A stretch of DNA of 64,000 nt from Planctomycetota bacterium (GTDB taxonomy: Bacteria > Planctomycetota > UBA1135): positions 27,135 to 91,134 of the forward strand of contig JAJFFC010000031.1 of the NCBI GenBank assembly GCA_021776795.1. The letters are read 5' to 3'. Positions 23,877-31,572 of this stretch are shown here, one piece after another. The position numbers were made by a program, and so were the translations under genes. A model generated the notes under the pieces. The model did no database searches. It saw only the letters and a list, made by a program, of their open reading frames with translations, and was not told the origin of the DNA. Positions within the stretch are counted from its first letter, which is position 1. Each line of letters opens with the position of its first letter.

Positions 23877-26800
23877 GAGTTCCATTCGTCGGCGAACAGC
23901 TGGCAGTTGCCATCGAGGTAAAGCAGACTGAGGCGGATACTTTCCGGGCCGAGTCCAAGCTGCATACCCAGTGCCGTGCGATAGGCTTCGAGTTGCAGGC
24001 GATAGTTCATGGGAATCTGTTGGTCCTCTGGCGGTAGTCCCGTCTTATAGTCCAAGATATCCGCGCTCACGATTTGTTCCCCATCCTTCCATAGAACGAC
24101 GCGGTCGTAAATCCCCTGCAAGATGGCATTCTGTCCTTGTGCGTCCTTGGCGGCTACGGCGAAGGGGCGTTCGCGCCAAAGTTCGGCATGCTCTTCGCTT
24201 TTGGACAAGGCCGAGGCAATGTTTGATTGTTGGCACATCTCGGTGAACTCCTGCACCCAGCTGTTTCGTTCCTCAGCGGTAGGTGGCGGTTGCATAGCCG
24301 CAAGAGCCTGGTGAAGTTGCTCCTCGCTAGGGAGCTGCGGCAACCATTCCACACAGGCAAAGAGCGCATGCAAGGCGCTACCGCGGCGCATGGCGAGGTC
24401 GTCGCCCTGCTGCAAGAGTTTGGCTCCCGTGATGTGCTCTTCCGCGGCGGAAGAAGGGCTCCATCTTGGGCGAATGCGCGGCCCCTTACTGTCTAGGAAA
24501 AGCGGTGTCTGGTCGGCGTGGTCCTCAGGGCCTTCCGCATTGGTGGCGCGCGCATCTTGCGCTTGCTGCCCTGCAAGGAGCGGCGCGCTTTGCCAAACCA
24601 CGCGCAGGGTGCGTTCCTCATCCTGGACTTCCGGCGCCCCGGGAAGCTCCACCGGGGAGGGGGCCTGCAGAATGGAATTGCGCAGGACTTCTTCGGCACC
24701 TACCTTTTCGCCGGGCTCCTTCGGCTTCTTGGTCTGACACGGAAGCAGAATCTCCATGTGCTGCCGGGCGCGGGTCATGGCGACATACAACACGCACAGC
24801 ATGTCATGGATTTCCCGCGCTTGATCCCATTGCAGCGCGTGTAAAAAATCCGGGCAACCATAGAGTTGCGCTGCTTGTTGCACAGTGGCATTGGGTCTGC
24901 GGCTGACGGCAGTCACCGCGCCGCGCGCTTCGGGGCGCATGGCGAGAAAAGCATTGCGCGATGTGCGCGTTCTTTCGATTGGCAGCAACACGAAATCAAA
25001 GGCAAGGCCCTTGGATTGGTGCACGGTCATGATTTGTACGCCAGCACTGCCGACATCGGCGACGCGGCGTTCACGGATCATTTGCGCAAAAGCGGCAGGG
25101 CGCAACGTGGCTCGGGAATCCCATTGCAAACCTAGCTCCACCAACTGGCCGAAGCGGCGCAGGTTGAAGGCGTCGAAAAGCTCGGTGGCCTTCATTTCCC
25201 GGTACAGCTTCTCGAGGAATGGACCGTAGCCTTCCCGGAGTAGGCGCCGACGCCATGTGCTTGAGGCTCGCCGCGCATCTTCGCGTTGGTCCTGCCGGTC
25301 TTCGCGGTAGCGCAGGTCGAGCAAGGTGGCAAGCTCTGAGCTCGCGACATGGAACCAGGCGGCGGTATCGCCAGGGTGATCCGCGAGTTGCAAGAGAGAG
25401 AGAACGATGTCGACCGCGCGCGAATCCGTCAGCGGATTGCCGCCCGCGCCACTCGCCTTCACTCCCTGAGCCGCAAGCTCCGCAATCAGTTGAGGAATGA
25501 CTTTGTTGCTACGCACCAGCACGGCCAAGCTTGCGTCTGGGTTCTGCTGATGCAAAGCGATGACGCGTTCCAAAGTCGCTTGGCGCATGGCGACGGCATC
25601 GCCCGCGCGCTCTCCATGCACTTGCCACAGGCGAACCTCACCGCTTTCCTTGCTATTAGCGGTGTGCTCTGGAAACTCTGCCCAAGATTCTGTCGCTTGG
25701 GTCCACGCTGCGGGGGCGTTCTCGCCAAAGAGCTCGGGAAGTTGGTCGAAGCAATGATTGACGGCATCGAGAATTTCCTGGCGCGAACGATAGTTGCGCG
25801 ACATGGTTTCCTCGGGAAGATTCAGCCAACCTGCTAGGCCAGTGAGCAAACGCGATTCCCCTTCCCGGAAGCCGTAGATGCTTTGCTTGGCATCACCGAC
25901 GACAAACAAAGAGCGCTTTTTCTGCTGTGCCGCCTTTTCCGCTAACGGCGCAATCGCTTCCCATTGCAGGGGGTTGGTGTCTTGAAATTCATCGAGCAAT
26001 AAGTGCTCTTCCTCTTGCCCAACGCGTGCAGCCACCCGTTCGCGTAGCTCCGGATCGGCCTTCGCCAAGCTGGTGGGGAAGTCGTCGTAATCAATCAGGC
26101 CGGCAGCTTGTTTCGCGGATTGCGCATGAGAGGCATAGCGCTCGGCCAAAGTGCGCAGGGCGAGATTGCTCTGGTGGAGCTCCCAAAGCAATTGCCGTGC
26201 GCAAACCTCTGCTCCTGGTAGCAAGAACTCTCGCGGGATGGCATGTCGGTTAAAGAGGTTCTCCTGGGTGAAAATCTTTGCGAATATCCCGCTAGCTGGC
26301 ATCGCCTTCCAATCTCGTGCGGCGAATTGGCCGATTAGTTTCTCGGTGGCCCTAACCCAGTTGGAGTCTGGCTTGCCGGCCTTGGTTTTGGGAATAGGCA
26401 TCTCTTGGATGCGAGCGAGGGCGCCTTCCTCTTCTTCTGCACTGGGCTTTTGCACTTCCGCCAAGATCTCCCAAGCCTGGCCCTGGCCATTGGCGGCGCA
26501 CCACCACTTTGCCGCCTCTTGCAAAATGTCTCCGCCAGCACCGAGCACACTGCGTTTGGCTTTGCCGGCTTGCATGGCCTCGAGAAGACCAAGGCTTTCC
26601 TTCGTGGGCAGATTGGTGACCGTGGCTTCGACGGCAAGTCGAGCAATCTCCAAATGGTCCACTTCTTCCGCCAAGCGCCAGCCCAAAGGCAGGCCCAACT
26701 CCCAGGAAGCGGCGCTTGCTTGATTCTGGAACCAACTATCAAGGGTACGGATGTTGAGCTGCGGCAACTGCGTCAGCAAGCTCCGCAACAGTTGCTCCAC

Positions 26801-27061
26801 ATCCGCCTGCGGCCAATCCTGATTGAGGTCCAGTTCTTGTGCCAAGCGTTGACGCTTGTCTGGATTCGCGCAGGCTTCGGCGAGACGGCAAAGGATGGCG
26901 CCCAAGATTTCCCCTGCTGCTTTGCGAGTGAAGGTGCTGGCCAAAATGACGGCCGGGGAAACACCGCTTTGGAGCAATCGCAAATAGCGCAACGAAAGGC
27001 GATAGGTTTTGCCTGTTCCCGCGGAAGCGAGGAGCACCAAAGATTCCGACGACACGCTCAT
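23873..27061 (-). CDS. addA: AddA/RecB-type UvrD helicase with C-terminal nuclease
   Basis: A 1062-residue superfamily 1A helicase. Motif I ASAGTGKTYRLS is at about residue 12, followed by Ia STFTRKAAGEI, II LLLDEFQDTNP, IV SRNYRSRQEIL, V MTVHQSKGLAFD and VI LYVAMTRARQ. The C-terminal 250 residues are a PD-(D/E)XK nuclease with GSALHALFACVEWL, ADILDYKTG (catalytic Asp and Lys) and QLEAYRTAL. With AddB it processes double-strand breaks for RecA loading. The ATG at 27061 overlaps the AddB stop codon (ATGA); a frame to 27121 would start inside addB. The length is close to proteobacterial AddA. The name is by domain content and partner; no Chi motif can be inferred. Confidence 0.9.
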   Translation of the reverse strand: MSVSSESLVLLASAGTGKTYRLSLRYLRLLQSGVSPAVILASTFTRKAAGEILGAILCRLAEACANPDKRQRLAQELDLNQDWPQADVEQLLRSLLTQLPQLNIRTLDSWFQNQASAASWELGLPLGWRLAEEVDHLEIARLAVEATVTNLPTKESLGLLEAMQAGKAKRSVLGAGGDILQEAAKWWCAANGQGQAWEILAEVQKPSAEEEEGALARIQEMPIPKTKAGKPDSNWVRATEKLIGQFAARDWKAMPASGIFAKIFTQENLFNRHAIPREFLLPGAEVCARQLLWELHQSNLALRTLAERYASHAQSAKQAAGLIDYDDFPTSLAKADPELRERVAARVGQEEEHLLLDEFQDTNPLQWEAIAPLAEKAAQQKKRSLFVVGDAKQSIYGFREGESRLLTGLAGWLNLPEETMSRNYRSRQEILDAVNHCFDQLPELFGENAPAAWTQATESWAEFPEHTANSKESGEVRLWQVHGERAGDAVAMRQATLERVIALHQQNPDASLAVLVRSNKVIPQLIAELAAQGVKASGAGGNPLTDSRAVDIVLSLLQLADHPGDTAAWFHVASSELATLLDLRYREDRQDQREDARRASSTWRRRLLREGYGPFLEKLYREMKATELFDAFNLRRFGQLVELGLQWDSRATLRPAAFAQMIRERRVADVGSAGVQIMTVHQSKGLAFDFVLLPIERTRTSRNAFLAMRPEARGAVTAVSRRPNATVQQAAQLYGCPDFLHALQWDQAREIHDMLCVLYVAMTRARQHMEILLPCQTKKPKEPGEKVGAEEVLRNSILQAPSPVELPGAPEVQDEERTLRVVWQSAPLLAGQQAQDARATNAEGPEDHADQTPLFLDSKGPRIRPRWSPSSAAEEHITGAKLLQQGDDLAMRRGSALHALFACVEWLPQLPSEEQLHQALAAMQPPPTAEERNSWVQEFTEMCQQSNIASALSKSEEHAELWRERPFAVAAKDAQGQNAILQGIYDRVVLWKDGEQIVSADILDYKTGLPPEDQQIPMNYRLQLEAYRTALGMQLGLGPESIRLSLLYLDGNCQLFADEWNS

Positions 27062-29874
27062 TCTTCCCACCCCTCTTGTTCTTCTTCGGCCATCGCCACC
27101 AGTTGACCTTGCCCCATGCACCGCAGGGCAAAGGTATCGAAACTCGGAGGCCTCTGCTTGGTGTCAAAGAAGTCTCCGGCGCGAATCCCCTCGATTGCGG
27201 CGGCAACCTGGATGGTCATGGCCGCAAGCATGCCTTCCTTCCAGTGCAAAATGGTGAAGGCATCGGAGTCGTCGCTTGCGCCCAGATTCCAATAGCAAAC
27301 CTCGGTGGATTGCGGCATGTCCTCTAAAAGCACGCGGCCAATCAATGGCGCTGCCAAATGAGGATAGAGCGCCATTTGCACATCCCTCCAAATCAGTTTG
27401 CGGGTCATCACGCAACTCTTCAGCTCCATAGCCTTGTCGCCGCTTTTATAGTCAATGATGCGCCACTGCACCTGGCCTTCCTGTTCACGACGGTCGATGC
27501 GATCGATGCGCCCGCCTAGGCGAAAGGCGGTGCCATGGAAATCCAGCGGCACAGATTTGTCTTGCGGGGACCATTCCACCGAATGGATGCGCCAGCCTTC
27601 TTCGACAAGGCTGACCTGGCGTAAGGCAAAGCGCAGCAAGCGGTATTCCGCCTGTTGCAACTGCAAGCCAACCGTGCCGCGCGGAGGGTCACCGAAGCGT
27701 TTCTTCGCCTCGGCGTTCAGAAGGGTGACCAAGAACCGGTGCAACTGCAGGGCGTCGGTCCAAGTAGGTGCTTCCTCATGGCGACCAAACTGCTCCAAGA
27801 CTTCATGCATCAGGTTGCCGAAGTGCAAGGCGCTTAATTCCTGGGGATCATCCTCAACGTCTTCTAAGCCAAGAACATTACGCAGATAGTAGGTGTAGGG
27901 TGATTGGAGATAAGCATTGATGCGGCTTGGCGAGAAGGTCTCTTGCTCATAATCCGGCATGGCGGGCGCCTGCGGCCAAGTTGGCACTGGTGGCAAACCA
28001 CCATCGATACGATGGGGTTCGTCCTGCTCTTCGCCAAACATGGCTAAGGCGCGCGGTGCCAAGGTGCTTTGCTGGCCGAGGAAGAATAAACGGCTCGGCA
28101 GTAATGGGTCTCCCTGTGCATTATTACGGCAGAGGAAGAACTGCGGCCAGGCTTGGCTTTGGCGTTGGGCGCATAAGCACTCCAGCAGGTAGTGATCTCG
28201 CGCCAAGCGCAGGGCATCTTGCTCCAGTCCCAGGCGCTTGCGCAGCGGCGCTTCTAATAAGGGGTGTGTCTGTGGCGCTGCAGGAACCAATCCCTCCTGC
28301 ATATCGCAAACCAACAAGGCAGGGGCATCGTCAAGAGCCAGTTCCAGCCAGCCCACGGCATCGACGCTGCCGCCACCACGCTGCGGAGTGGGAATCTCCT
28401 CTTGGCGCAAGTGGTGCACCAACAAGCGCAGAGCTTGGGCACCAGCCAGTGGCAAACTGCTTTGGTCTTCAGGGAGCTGTCGCCATTGCTGCAATCGCTT
28501 GGCAATGCTGGACAGTGCCGACGCCAACTCGCGATCGGCTTCTCGACTGCGGTCGAATTCACGATGGCCGTACATCTGCTGAAGCAAGGCATCTAAGGCA
28601 TCGGTCCATGCCCGGGCGCCACGCGCCTTGCCGCGAAAATCTTCGCTCCATTTCCACAGCAAGGCGGACTGTTGCTTGAGGTGGTCGGTGGCCGTAATCC
28701 CGTGAGGATCAGAGGCAGGTAGCCAGGGCGGCGCAGCCTGTTCCAGAACATGCTCCGCAAGATAGGTATCGAGTGCGCCTGGGTTAGATGGGCGCTGGAG
28801 TTCTAAGCCAAGGGCTTCCTCGCAATCCGCATGACGTAGCAGTTGCCCCAAAGCTTGGGCTCGCGGGTTCTCCATCCAATCTGCGAAAGCCGCCAGCAAG
28901 CGCGCCGGCGAGCTTTGCGCCAAAGACTGGCCTTGTGCCCCGTGCACGCTGACGCCAATTTCGGCGAAATGGCGCGCAAGCGGGGGCAGGGAGTGGTCGT
29001 CGAGCACACCCAAGGTGATGTCTTCTGGCGCAAACTGACCTGGCTGTTTGCGCAACTGCTCCAGGACCTTGCGTGCTTGGCCAGCGGGATCGGCGCACAA
29101 GTGCACATGCTCATCGGCAATGTCTAACTGGCGCCCGGCCCAAGCCTCGGGGATGGGCATGCCGAGGTCATCGAAGGCGTCGGCCAAATCTTTTGGTGCG
29201 GCAATCAGAGCTTGGCCCTGTACCTGCGGATGTAACAGGATTTCCCGCTGCAGCGGGTTGGCTTCGGTGATGCCAACCAGCAGCAGCGGACCGGTTGCTG
29301 GAGTGAGATTCTGCGCGCGTAAGGCGTCGAGCCGCAAAAGGTGAGGGTCGCCAAAGCCAGCCTTGGCAAGCTGCGCCGAATAGTCTTGCTGGACTTGCGC
29401 GAGAATCTCCCATCTGGGACCCTCCGCGGCGCTGGTCAACTGAGCAGCCTCGGCAAAGGTGTGCATTGCCCCACCCAAATCGCGATGTAAATCCTGAATG
29501 GTTTTGGCCAGCGGCCACCAGCTGGAAAAATCCTTGCCCTGCGGGAGCTTGGCGAGGACCTTTTCCAAATCGGCCTTTCGCTGTTGTCGCAGGACCTGAA
29601 CCCAGGTTAAATCGCGCAAGAGTTCCGGCGCGCACGGAAGCGTTTGTGTCGTCAGGCGATCGGAAAGCTGGCCAAGGGTGGTGGTCTGTGGCGGTGCCCA
29701 GTGCGCAGGCGCTTGCTCCAACAACAGCTCTTGCAGACGGCGACCCGCTCGGCGACCGGGAAGAGCAATCTGAACTTGGCTCAGGTCTGGGCCATACTGC
29801 TCGAGCAAATATGCCGCACAATTCGGCAATAATGCCGAATTCCAGCCCAGAAACACGCGCTCGAAGCCGCTCAC
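27058..29874 (-). CDS. addB: AddB-like double-strand-break repair nuclease subunit
   Basis: A 938-residue protein of the alphaproteobacterial AddB type. The N-terminus has LPGRRAGRRLQE, the degenerate, non-ATP-binding form of Walker A expected for AddB. The body is an inactive helicase fold. The C-terminal nuclease has SPSRINAYLQSPYTYYLRNVLGL, FGNLMHEVLEQF and RIIDYKSGDKA (the D...K active site). No four-Cys set is seen around the nuclease, so the Fe-S cluster of Bacillus-type AddB appears absent. The GTG at 29874 overlaps the upstream stop codon (GTGA) and is preferred to a TTG at 29886. It forms one operon with the small upstream gene and addA. Confidence 0.85.
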   Translation of the reverse strand: MSGFERVFLGWNSALLPNCAAYLLEQYGPDLSQVQIALPGRRAGRRLQELLLEQAPAHWAPPQTTTLGQLSDRLTTQTLPCAPELLRDLTWVQVLRQQRKADLEKVLAKLPQGKDFSSWWPLAKTIQDLHRDLGGAMHTFAEAAQLTSAAEGPRWEILAQVQQDYSAQLAKAGFGDPHLLRLDALRAQNLTPATGPLLLVGITEANPLQREILLHPQVQGQALIAAPKDLADAFDDLGMPIPEAWAGRQLDIADEHVHLCADPAGQARKVLEQLRKQPGQFAPEDITLGVLDDHSLPPLARHFAEIGVSVHGAQGQSLAQSSPARLLAAFADWMENPRAQALGQLLRHADCEEALGLELQRPSNPGALDTYLAEHVLEQAAPPWLPASDPHGITATDHLKQQSALLWKWSEDFRGKARGARAWTDALDALLQQMYGHREFDRSREADRELASALSSIAKRLQQWRQLPEDQSSLPLAGAQALRLLVHHLRQEEIPTPQRGGGSVDAVGWLELALDDAPALLVCDMQEGLVPAAPQTHPLLEAPLRKRLGLEQDALRLARDHYLLECLCAQRQSQAWPQFFLCRNNAQGDPLLPSRLFFLGQQSTLAPRALAMFGEEQDEPHRIDGGLPPVPTWPQAPAMPDYEQETFSPSRINAYLQSPYTYYLRNVLGLEDVEDDPQELSALHFGNLMHEVLEQFGRHEEAPTWTDALQLHRFLVTLLNAEAKKRFGDPPRGTVGLQLQQAEYRLLRFALRQVSLVEEGWRIHSVEWSPQDKSVPLDFHGTAFRLGGRIDRIDRREQEGQVQWRIIDYKSGDKAMELKSCVMTRKLIWRDVQMALYPHLAAPLIGRVLLEDMPQSTEVCYWNLGASDDSDAFTILHWKEGMLAAMTIQVAAAIEGIRAGDFFDTKQRPPSFDTFALRCMGQGQLVAMAEEEQEGWEE

Positions 29875-30359
29875 GGTGCCAGCCAATCCAGGGTGGAAGA
29901 CGCCAGAAGAACCGCTTTGTCGCCCTTGGCTCCCCCCGTCAGCGGCACATGCAAGAGGCCCTCGGTGCTGCCCGTACGCGCCTCGGCAGTGGCGTAATCC
30001 AGGTAGCGGGTGAGGATCCAGCCGCGCAACTCCTCGGCATAGAGGTGGGTGAGCGCCCAGGCATCTTCGCGCGAATCATCGTCGCCATCGGTGTGGACCA
30101 TGACCGCATGGAGCGGTCGAAAGCCGACCTCGGCCAGTTCGTGAATCGCTTCTGGAGGGGCCTTGGTCGCCCGCTCCACGCGCACCAGAATGTCGCGCGG
30201 AGCGAGATCTCTGGAAGCCTCGCCAAAGCTGTGGCGCGCCTGCATGCCCTGCGGACTGATGGCGCCAGCCAGCGAAGATTGCGCCAAATCCCGCAGGAGG
30301 CCGTGAAAGCGCGCCTCATCTAGCGGGAAATCGGTCAATAGGGTGGCCACAAGCTCCAC
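29871..30359 (-). CDS. Unknown protein, first gene of the addBA operon
   Basis: A 162-residue soluble protein that I do not recognise. It is largely alpha-helical, with the acidic turn HTDGDDDSREDAW at about 89-101 and a beta hairpin near the end. It has no signal peptide, membrane segment or Cys cluster. It ends in a GTGA overlap with addB, so it is made in step with the nuclease subunits and may be an accessory subunit or an unrelated passenger. TACACT 6 bases before the GTG supports the start chosen, and the gene diverges from the hydrolase gene. Confidence 0.72.
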   Translation of the reverse strand: MELVATLLTDFPLDEARFHGLLRDLAQSSLAGAISPQGMQARHSFGEASRDLAPRDILVRVERATKAPPEAIHELAEVGFRPLHAVMVHTDGDDDSREDAWALTHLYAEELRGWILTRYLDYATAEARTGSTEGLLHVPLTGGAKGDKAVLLASSTLDWLAP

Positions 30360-30365
30360 AGGTCG

Positions 30366-30371
30366 AGTGTA
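30366..30371 (-). promoter_or_regulatory. -10 hexamer TACACT of the addBA operon
   Basis: On the minus strand TACACT ends 6 bases before the GTG at 30359, the same hexamer and spacing as at the selenoprotein gene. Confidence 0.5.
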
Positions 30372-30416
30372 ACGCGGTCGAAGAAAGAAGCAGAGAAAGC
30401 TCGATTCCGAGGCAAT

Positions 30417-30453
30417 CCGGTCCCAAGACCGGAGACAATAGACCGGGTTTTTT
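30417..30453 (+). promoter_or_regulatory. Possible attenuator with two alternative hairpins
   Basis: CCGGTC (30417-30422) can pair with either of two copies of GACCGG: at 30427-30432 (4-base loop) or at 30441-30446 (18-base loop). Only the second is followed by TTTTTT (30448-30453), so the first would act as anti-terminator and the second as terminator. The T-tract ends 19 bases before the ATG at 30473. The stems are only 6 bp, so this is a weak candidate. Confidence 0.35.
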
Positions 30454-30472
30454 ACGAGAGCCCGACCTTGTC

Positions 30473-31117
30473 ATGGTCCGCGATTTAGACAATCCTCCTT
30501 TACGACGCCTGTCGATTGATGGCCCCACCGGCCCCTTGGCGGCTTCCTTTGAAGTCCCGACTGGAGCCGCGCGTGCGGCCGTTCTGCATTTGCACCCGCA
30601 CCCGATGCACGGTGGCACCCGTCACAACAATGTGGTCCGTCATGGCGCGTTGGGTGCGCTCGAAGCCGGATGCGCTGCGCTGCGCATTGATTTTCGTGGG
30701 GTGGGCGACTCCGGCGGGGAATATGACGAGGGCATCGGCGAGATCGATGACGCCGCCGCGGCGTTTGCCTGGCTGCAGCAGGAATATCCAGGACTCCCGG
30801 TTTTCGTTTGGGGCTTCAGCTTTGGCTCCCGCGTGGGTTTAGATTTCTCGATTCGCGCGCGCGCGGAAGTCGCCGGCTATATGGCGGTGGCATGGCCGAC
30901 CAACTTTTATGCGTGGCCGGAAAGCACCGCCTGGCCACAACGCAGCGCGTTCTTGGCCGGCAGCGAAGATGAATACGTGGATTTCCAAAAGATGCCCCAT
31001 GCCGAAGCATGCGGGGGCCAACTGACTGTGGTCGAAGGCGCCGGGCATTTTTTCCCTGGACAGCTAGACCGCGTTCGCGAGTACACCGCAAAAACCTTGC
31101 AGGAGTGGATGGGATGA
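30473..31117 (+). CDS. Alpha/beta hydrolase
   Basis: A 214-residue protein of the small alpha/beta hydrolase type (COG2945-like). The oxyanion region is LHPHPMHGGT, the nucleophile Ser lies in GFSFGS at about residue 119, the acid is probably in SEDEYVD, and the catalytic His is in GAGHFF. There is no signal peptide, so it is cytoplasmic. The family hydrolyses esters or thioesters of unknown identity. Its stop overlaps the start of a thioesterase gene (ATGA), suggesting that the two act on related acyl compounds. Confidence 0.88.
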   Translation: MVRDLDNPPLRRLSIDGPTGPLAASFEVPTGAARAAVLHLHPHPMHGGTRHNNVVRHGALGALEAGCAALRIDFRGVGDSGGEYDEGIGEIDDAAAAFAWLQQEYPGLPVFVWGFSFGSRVGLDFSIRARAEVAGYMAVAWPTNFYAWPESTAWPQRSAFLAGSEDEYVDFQKMPHAEACGGQLTVVEGAGHFFPGQLDRVREYTAKTLQEWMG

Positions 31118-31530
31118 GTGAAGAACAACAAGACGGTTGTGATGAGATTGGCTGCGGCGCAGACCGTGAGCTGGCGATTCGCACCACGCTATTACCCAAA
31201 GACACCAATCCTGGCGGCACCATCTTTGGCGGTGTGATTCTTTCACTCATTGACCAGGCGGGTGAGATTGCCATGCGCCGCATCAATCCGCATCGGCGTT
31301 ACGTCACGGTGGCTATGGATAAGATTCAGTTCCATGCGCCGGTTTATGTCGGCGACTTGATTTCGCTCTACACCTGTTCGGCGAAGGTCGGGAAAACCTC
31401 GGTTTCGATTCAGGTCGACGTTCTGGTGGAGCGGCGAGACCGCCCAGGCAGCGAAATCCGCGTCACTGAGGCCAAAGTGACCTTCGTCGCCATCGGCGGC
31501 GACGGCAAGCCGATTCCTGTGCGCGGCTAG
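31114..31530 (+). CDS. Acyl-CoA thioesterase, hotdog fold (YciA-like)
   Basis: A 138-residue hotdog protein. Family signs are TLLPKDTNPGGTIFGG (catalytic Asp), LIDQAGEIAM and VTVAMDKIQFHAPVYVGD. It cleaves acyl-CoA to free acid and CoA in the cytoplasm. The first 17 residues include two extra Cys residues. It starts in a 4-base overlap with the hydrolase gene. An acyl-CoA dehydrogenase gene lies 21 kb away, but no fatty-acid operon is adjacent. Confidence 0.92.
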   Translation: MSEEQQDGCDEIGCGADRELAIRTTLLPKDTNPGGTIFGGVILSLIDQAGEIAMRRINPHRRYVTVAMDKIQFHAPVYVGDLISLYTCSAKVGKTSVSIQVDVLVERRDRPGSEIRVTEAKVTFVAIGGDGKPIPVRG

Positions 31531-31540
31531 GGAAGGCTGC

Positions 31541-31567
31541 TATCATTCAGATACTGCTGTGCAGTAT
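31541..31567 (+). promoter_or_regulatory. Candidate -10 and operator palindrome before the peptidase-like pair
   Basis: TATCAT (31541-31546) is a good -10 sequence. The perfect palindrome ATACTGC-TGT-GCAGTAT (31551-31567) lies just downstream, where transcription would start, and ends 5 bases before the ATG at 31573. A repressor bound there would block the two-gene operon. No matching copy was noticed elsewhere in the window. Confidence 0.45.
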
Positions 31568-31572
31568 TTCAC

